The translations under genes were made by a program, and so were the position numbers. 64,000 nt of DNA from an uncultured Castellaniella sp. (lineage in GTDB: Bacteria; Pseudomonadota; Gammaproteobacteria; Burkholderiales; Burkholderiaceae_B), in contig NZ_CALKHS010000004.1 in assembly GCF_937988725.1 (NCBI RefSeq), positions 124,001 to 188,000 of the forward strand, given 5' to 3'. Numbering within the stretch: position 1 is the stretch's first letter; every line of letters starts with the position of its first letter. Under the pieces are notes generated by a model that searched no databases, was not told where the DNA came from, and saw only the letters and a program-made list of their open reading frames with translations. Below, piece by piece: positions 59,382-64,000 of the stretch.

Positions 59382-61772
59382 TCAGGCGGCGGCCGGAGCG
59401 GCAGCCGCGCGGGCCGCGGCGGACGGCGGCACCCCGCGATGCCGCAGCAGCCGCAGGCCGTTGCCCACCACCAGCAGGCTGGCGCCCACGTCGGCGAATA
59501 CCGCCATCCACATGGTGCCCAGTCCGGCGACCGTCAGGACCAGGAAGACCGCCTTGATCAGCAGGGCCAGAGCGATGTTCTGGATCAGGATGCGGTGCGT
59601 GGCCCGCGACAGGCCGATGAACCAGGGGATCTTGCGCAGATCGTCGTCCATCAGGGCGACGTCCGCCGTTTCGATGGCGGCGTCCGTGCCCATGGCGCCC
59701 ATGGCGAAACCGATGTCGGCGCGCGCCAGCGCCGGCGCATCGTTGATCCCGTCCCCCACCATGCCGACCGCCGCGCCGCCGTCCGTCAGCCGGGCGACCG
59801 CCTGCAGCTTGTCCTCGGGCAGAAGATTCCCTTCGGCGCGGTCGATGCCGACCTGGGCCGCGATGGCCGCCGCCGTGTGCGGATTGTCGCCCGACAGCAT
59901 GGCGGTGCTGACCCCCTGGTCGTGCAGGGCGCGGATGGCGGCCGCGCTGTCGGGTTTGACGGTGTCGGCCACGGCGTACAGGGACAGCACCTGGCCGGCG
60001 TCGGCCAGCATCACGACGGTCTTGCCTTGCCGTTCCAGGGCTTCCAGCCGCGTTTCCAGCGCCGGGGAGCACAGGCCCTGCTCGTGGATCAGCCGGTGAT
60101 TGCCCAGCTGATAGCGGACCTGGTCGACCCGCCCCTGCGTGCCGCGTCCGGGCAGGGCTTCGAAGTCCGTGATGGCCTGCGCTTCGCCGGCCGGCGCCAG
60201 ACCGGGTGCGCCATCCGGGGATGCGGCCAGGCCTTGGGCGACGGCGCGGGAGACCGGATGGTCGGAATGCCCGGCCAGGCCGGCGGCCAGCGCGTGGACG
60301 CGGGCGGCGTCCTGGTCTCCCAGGGTCTGGCTGTCGGTCAGCACCGGGCGGCCGTGGGTCAGGGTGCCGGTCTTGTCCAGCGCGATCCAGCGCAGCAGCC
60401 GGCCTTGTTCCAGGTGAACGCCGCCCTTGATCAGCACGCCGTGGCGGGCGGCGGCGGCCAGGCCGCTGACGATGGAGACCGGCGTGGAGATCACCAGGGC
60501 GCAGGGGCAGGCGATGACCAGCAGCACCAGGGCCTTGTAGATCCATTCGTGCCAGCCGCCCAGGCCCAGCAGCGGGGGCGTCACGGCGATCGCCAGCGCC
60601 AGCAGCACCACCAGCGGCGTGTAGACGCGGGCGAAGCGGTCCACGAAGCGCTGGGTGGGCGCGCGGGCGGACTGGGCCGACTCGATGGCGCGGATGATGC
60701 GCGCCAGGGTGGATTCCCCCGCGGCCGACAGCACCTGGTATTCCAGGGCGCCCGATCCGTTGATGGTCCCGGCGTAGACCGGGTCGCCGGGGGCCTTGTC
60801 GATGGGCAGGCTTTCCCCCGTGATGGGCGACTGGTCGATGGCGGAGCGGCCCGACAGGATCCGGCCGTCCAGGGCGATGCGCTCGCCCGGCCGCGCCCGC
60901 ACCCGGGCGCCAACAGGCACCGACGCGGCCGCCACGTCCCGCCAGCTTCCGTCGGGCTGCAGGACGCTGGCCTGGTCCGGGGTCAGCTGCATCAGTCCCT
61001 GGATGGCGTTGCGCGCCCGGTCCAGGGACAGGGCCTCGATGCGTTCGGCCAGTTCGTACAGCACCATGACCATGGCGGCTTCCGCCCATTGGCCCAGGAA
61101 CAGGGCGCCGGTCACGGCGATGCTCATCAGGGCGTTGATGTTCATCTGCCCGTGGCGGATGGCGGTCCAGCCTTTGCGATAGGTGCCCAGGCCGCAGCCC
61201 AGGACGGCCAGGATCGCCAGCGCGGCGGGCACGGGCCAGGGGGCGTCCATCCAGTGCGCGGCTTCGGCGGCCAGCGCGGCGGCGCCGGCGGCCGCCAGCG
61301 GCCACCAGGGGGCGGGGGCGTCCTTGACGGGCGCCGCGGAATCGGCGGCCTGTTCGGGGGTGAAGCCCAGCGCGCGGATCGTCTGCAGGATGGCGTCCAG
61401 GGCGTCCGGCGCGTGGACCACCGTCAGCACCCGCTGCATCAGATTGAATTCCAGGTGCCGGACGTCGGGGCGGCGGCCCAGGGCCTGCCGGATCAGGGCT
61501 TCCTCGGTCGGGCAGTCCATCTGCAGGATGCGCAACTGGGTGCGCAGATCGGCGCCCTCGGCCGTCGAGGGCGCCAGCGCGGCCAGCGCGGGGGCCGGGC
61601 CGGACGCGCCGTTGCAGCAGGCGTCCGCGCCGGTCCCGGGCGCCGCCGGGTGCGCGTGGGGCTGGCCGTCGTGACCGTGCGCGTGCCCGTGCCCGTGTTC
61701 GTGTTCATGGACGTGGCCCGGCGCGGCCTGCGGGCGGGGCGGCGGCGTGTCGGAATGCGGGGTGTGCGGCAT
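59382..61772 (-). CDS. Heavy-metal (Zn/Cd/Pb) exporting P1B-type ATPase
   Basis: A 796-residue exporter. A His-rich N-terminus (HVHEHEHGHGHAHGH near residue 20) and a CC pair near 52 precede one HMA-like domain with the motif LQMDCPTEE. The translocation motif is CPC in VIACPCALVIST, and phosphorylation (DKTGTLT), TGES and GDGINDAPAL motifs are intact. The CPC motif and a CadR-type regulator next door point to Zn2+/Cd2+/Pb2+ efflux (ZntA/CadA type). The His-rich tail may buffer zinc. It is divergent from the MerR gene across a clear operator. Confidence 0.93.
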   Translation of the reverse strand: MPHTPHSDTPPPRPQAAPGHVHEHEHGHGHAHGHDGQPHAHPAAPGTGADACCNGASGPAPALAALAPSTAEGADLRTQLRILQMDCPTEEALIRQALGRRPDVRHLEFNLMQRVLTVVHAPDALDAILQTIRALGFTPEQAADSAAPVKDAPAPWWPLAAAGAAALAAEAAHWMDAPWPVPAALAILAVLGCGLGTYRKGWTAIRHGQMNINALMSIAVTGALFLGQWAEAAMVMVLYELAERIEALSLDRARNAIQGLMQLTPDQASVLQPDGSWRDVAAASVPVGARVRARPGERIALDGRILSGRSAIDQSPITGESLPIDKAPGDPVYAGTINGSGALEYQVLSAAGESTLARIIRAIESAQSARAPTQRFVDRFARVYTPLVVLLALAIAVTPPLLGLGGWHEWIYKALVLLVIACPCALVISTPVSIVSGLAAAARHGVLIKGGVHLEQGRLLRWIALDKTGTLTHGRPVLTDSQTLGDQDAARVHALAAGLAGHSDHPVSRAVAQGLAASPDGAPGLAPAGEAQAITDFEALPGRGTQGRVDQVRYQLGNHRLIHEQGLCSPALETRLEALERQGKTVVMLADAGQVLSLYAVADTVKPDSAAAIRALHDQGVSTAMLSGDNPHTAAAIAAQVGIDRAEGNLLPEDKLQAVARLTDGGAAVGMVGDGINDAPALARADIGFAMGAMGTDAAIETADVALMDDDLRKIPWFIGLSRATHRILIQNIALALLIKAVFLVLTVAGLGTMWMAVFADVGASLLVVGNGLRLLRHRGVPPSAAARAAAAPAAA

Positions 61773-61803
61773 GGCAATGGCTCGTGATACGTTCTATGAT
61801 GGC

Positions 61804-61834
61804 AGTAGACACCTTGTAGTCGCTACAAGGTCAA
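61804..61834 (-). promoter_or_regulatory. MerR-type promoter/operator of the metal ATPase gene
   Basis: Read on the minus strand, a TTGACC -35 (61834-61829) and TCTACT -10 (61809-61804) are separated by 19 bp, the over-long spacer used by MerR regulators. The spacer holds a perfect dyad with arms ACCTTGTAG and CTACAAGGT around 3 bases (61811-61831). This closely resembles known CadR/PbrR/ZntR sites, so metal-bound regulator should untwist it to switch on the ATPase gene. Confidence 0.8.
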
Positions 61835-61861
61835 GCCACCCGCCGCGAGGAGTTCCGCATC

Positions 61862-62290
61862 ATGAAAATCGGTGAATTGGCCAGTGCCGCCCGCTGTTCT
61901 CCGGAAACCGTCCGCTTCTATGAAAAGGCGGGCCTGCTGCCGGCGCCCCAGCGCAGCCAGGGCAATTACCGGCAGTACGGCCCGGCGCATCTGGAACGCC
62001 TGCGCTTCATCCGCAATTGCCGGGGACTGGACATGGCCCATGAGGAAATCCGGGCCCTGCTGGGCATGGTCGATCATCCGGCGCGGAACTGCGGCGCCAT
62101 CAATCATCTGCTGGACGAGCACATCGCCCACGTGCAGGTGCGCCTGCGCGAATTGCAGGACCTGCGCCGCCAGCTGACGGGCCTGCGCGCGCAGTGCCAG
62201 GCCGAGCAGGCCGTGGACGCCTGCGGCATCGTCCAGGGGCTGGCGAGCATGGAAACCGCGGAAAAGCCGCCGCACGCCACGCACCTGTGA
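61862..62290 (+). CDS. cadR: Cd(II)/Pb(II)-responsive MerR-family regulator (CadR-like)
   Basis: A 142-residue MerR protein. The N-terminal HTH is MKIGELASAARCSPETVRFYEKAGLL. The metal-binding region has C77 (RNCGAINHLLDEHI), C112 (LRAQC) and C121 (DACGI), the three-cysteine pattern of CadR/PbrR, plus a His-containing C-terminus (PPHATHL). It represses and, when loaded with Cd2+, Pb2+ or Zn2+, activates the divergent ATPase promoter. The exact metal preference is not fixed by sequence. Confidence 0.92.
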   Translation: MKIGELASAARCSPETVRFYEKAGLLPAPQRSQGNYRQYGPAHLERLRFIRNCRGLDMAHEEIRALLGMVDHPARNCGAINHLLDEHIAHVQVRLRELQDLRRQLTGLRAQCQAEQAVDACGIVQGLASMETAEKPPHATHL

Positions 62291-62333
62291 CCGAAGCGTC
62301 TTGCCGGGACCCGGTCGTCGATCGGAAGGAACC

Positions 62334-63227
62334 CTATACCGGGTCGAAGTGCGTCATCACGTCCAGGACCGGCAGGTCCGCCATGACCCGTTCGCGCGCG
62401 GCGACCGCGATCGCATGGCCCTCGACGATGGTCAGCCGGCCGTCCATTTCGATGTCCACTTCCACCCAGATCATGTCGCCCATCTTCCGGGTGCGCAGGT
62501 CGTGGATGCCGCGCACGCCCGGCGTGGCCAGGATGCGTTCGCGGATGGCCTGTTCAGTGTCCCGGTCGGCGGCGCGGTCCACCAGGTCGTTGAAGGCCTG
62601 CCAGGAAAACTTCCAGCCCATGCGGATGATCATCAGGCCCACGATCAGGGCGGCCAGCGGGTCGGCCAGCGGCAGGCCGGCCAGGTTGGCTCCGACCCCC
62701 AGGGCGACCACCAGGGACGAGGCGGCGTCCGAGCGCGCATGCCAGGCATTGGCCACCAGCAGGGTGGACCGCACCCGATGCGCCACGCGCAGCAGGTAGC
62801 GGAACAGCAGTTCCTTGGACAGCAGGGCCAGCAGGGCCACGTAGAAGGCCGCCGTGTGGACCACGGGGATCAGATCGGGGGCCTGCAGGCGTTCGAAGCT
62901 GCGCCACAGCATGCCCAGGCCGACGATGGCCAGCAGCAGGCCGATGCCCAGGGTGGCGGCGGTTTCGAAGCGCAGGTGTCCGTAGGGATGGTCGGCGTCC
63001 GGGCCTTTGGCGCTGTGCTTGTTGGCGAACAGCACGATGCCGTCGGACACCAGGTCCGACAGGGAATGGATGGCGTCGGCCACCAGCGCCTGGGATTGCG
63101 CGAACAGGCCGATCGCCAGCTGGGCGCCGGTCAGCAGCAGATTGACCCAGACGCTGACCCAGGTGCTGCGGCGGGCCGCCGCCTGGCGTTCGGGCGTCTC
63201 GGTGTGGGCATTGGACAGGAGTGACAT
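62334..63227 (-). CDS. Cation diffusion facilitator (Zn/Cd-type H+ antiporter)
   Basis: A 297-residue CDF exporter with six membrane helices and a cytoplasmic C-terminal domain. Metal-site motifs are HSLSD in helix 2 and HARSD in helix 5, the His/Asp combination associated with Zn2+-type members; DADHPYGHLRFET is the family signature after helix 2. The start at ATG 63227 has GGAG about 8 bases upstream. It is convergent with cadR and extends the local metal-efflux group, though no CadR site was seen before it. Confidence 0.92.
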   Translation of the reverse strand: MSLLSNAHTETPERQAAARRSTWVSVWVNLLLTGAQLAIGLFAQSQALVADAIHSLSDLVSDGIVLFANKHSAKGPDADHPYGHLRFETAATLGIGLLLAIVGLGMLWRSFERLQAPDLIPVVHTAAFYVALLALLSKELLFRYLLRVAHRVRSTLLVANAWHARSDAASSLVVALGVGANLAGLPLADPLAALIVGLMIIRMGWKFSWQAFNDLVDRAADRDTEQAIRERILATPGVRGIHDLRTRKMGDMIWVEVDIEMDGRLTIVEGHAIAVAARERVMADLPVLDVMTHFDPV

Positions 63228-63307
63228 GGCCGTCAGTATACGGTCGGCCCGGGCGGGACGGTGCAGTACACTGGATTCCGTGTCGGTCGATCGGGATTGC
63301 CCCCTGC

Positions 63308-64000
63308 ATGCGGTTTCATGTTCCTTCCGTGGTGGAGCGCGGCATGCGCCTGATGCGCCAGTTCCCGTGGCACTGGCTGATCGCCGCGCTGGTCGCCGTC
63401 GACGGCTATCTGTTCCTGCAGCCGCTGTGGCAGGTGATCGGCAGCCAGGGCCTGATGCAGGCGCTGCAGGTGCGCGACAGCGCCAGCGTGACGGCATTCC
63501 TGGATTCCGGCGGCATCGCCCAGATGTCGCGCCTGATGCTCGGCCTGGGCGTGCAGGTGATGGCCGTCGGCCTGCTGTATCGGGCCCGCATCGCCTGGGC
63601 CATGAGCCTGCTGCTGTTGGCGGTGGTGGGCACGTATTCGCTGTGGCGCGGCCAGGGGCACCTGGGGCTGCTGGTCTACACCGTCGTGCTGGTGGTGGTG
63701 CTGATCGGCTACTGGCGCCATTTCGACCGAGCCAGCCTGACGGCCGGCAGTCTGTTCGCCGTGCTCAGCGTCGCCAGCCTGCTGGTCTATGCGGTCTTCG
63801 GCGTCCTGTACCTGGGCGACGAGTTCTCCCCGCCGGTGCACGATCCCGTCACGGCCCTGTATTTTTCCATCGTGTCCATGTCCACCGTGGGCTACGGGGA
63901 CATCAGCCCGCACACCGATGCGGCGCGGCTGTTCACGATTTCCATCATCATTCTGGGGATCACGGTCTTCGCCACTTCCATCAGCGCCGTGGTCGGACCT
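63308..64000 (+). CDS. Kch-type potassium channel, N-terminal part (cut by window end)
   Basis: An open frame of 231 codons without a stop reaches the window end. It predicts about six membrane helices. After a pore helix comes the selectivity filter in SMSTVGYGDISPHTDAARLF, followed by ISIIILGITVFATSISAVVGP, closely resembling E. coli Kch up to its membrane exit. A cytoplasmic TrkA-N (RCK) domain would be expected beyond the window. It is divergent from the CDF gene across 80 bp. ATG 63308 is the first start; other ATGs follow within 18 codons. Confidence 0.85.
   Translation, partial: MRFHVPSVVERGMRLMRQFPWHWLIAALVAVDGYLFLQPLWQVIGSQGLMQALQVRDSASVTAFLDSGGIAQMSRLMLGLGVQVMAVGLLYRARIAWAMSLLLLAVVGTYSLWRGQGHLGLLVYTVVLVVVLIGYWRHFDRASLTAGSLFAVLSVASLLVYAVFGVLYLGDEFSPPVHDPVTALYFSIVSMSTVGYGDISPHTDAARLFTISIIILGITVFATSISAVVGP

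Noticed and set aside
1..64000. CRISPR array or prophage
   Set aside because: No regularly spaced repeats, cas genes, integrase or phage structural genes were seen on either strand.

Overview
This is a GC-rich window of about 64 kb, apparently chromosomal, from a betaproteobacterium. It most resembles the Alcaligenaceae (the Bordetella/Achromobacter/Castellaniella range). That placement is an inference from several traits: a tripartite tricarboxylate transporter with a Bug-type receptor, abundant LysR regulators divergent from catabolic operons, a ypjD-ffh arrangement, and glutathione-dependent formaldehyde detoxification genes. No rRNA or phylogenetic marker was compared. One tRNA, Gly(CCC), is present. 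Genes are tightly packed with many short overlaps.

Layout. 1-2.6 kb: the 3' end of miaE, a UPF0126/TRIC channel protein and a chemoreceptor. 2.7-5.7 kb: an MgtA/MgtB Mg2+ P-type ATPase preceded by a 17-codon proline-rich leader ORF resembling enterobacterial MgtL. 5.7-11.4 kb: an FbpABC-type ferric iron ABC transporter behind a Fur-box-like site, then a second chemoreceptor. 11.6-14.9 kb: an MscS channel and htpG with a sigma-32-type promoter. 14.9-19.3 kb: a LysR regulator divergent from a bifunctional beta-oxidation enzyme and thiolase. 19.3-26.8 kb: a LysR regulator divergent from a six-gene sugar-acid-type operon (TctC-TctB-TctA, PdxA-like dehydrogenase, RhmD-like dehydratase, AraD1/GguC-like protein). 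26.9-29.9 kb: formaldehyde detoxification (frmA, fghA) and a PEP-mutase-family lyase.

30.0-33.5 kb is a visibly AT-richer accessory island. It holds a small ORF, a membrane-anchored LprI-like protein, a decayed IS30-family transposase, a probable HEPN-domain protein and a possible IS end. 33.5-39.7 kb returns to core genes: VOC protein, ampD, a PP0621-like protein, ypjD, ffh, a bacterioferritin lacking the haem-ligand Met, thiS, proline iminopeptidase, trmB and tRNA-Gly.

40.0-47.1 kb is the most interesting locus. It is a six-gene cluster behind a good -24/-12 (sigma-54) promoter: a DUF4956 membrane protein, a VTC-domain protein (polyphosphate-polymerase fold), a secreted phytase-like protein, an OprP/OprO phosphate-selective porin, an NtrC-type sigma-54 activator and its sensor kinase. 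I read it as a self-regulated module for polyphosphate or phosphate-ester handling across the envelope.

47.2-64 kb: a DUF72 protein; an exported FAD oxidase with a dihaem cytochrome c; a DUF899/regulator/beta-propeller group; a YraQ-type permease; a subtilase with a stand-alone propeptide-like partner; a META/DUF4377 lipoprotein; a DsbA-like protein and divergent LysR regulator; a Zn/Cd/Pb-exporting ATPase with divergent CadR-type MerR regulator and clear operator; a CDF metal exporter; and the 5' part of a Kch-type potassium channel, cut by the window end.
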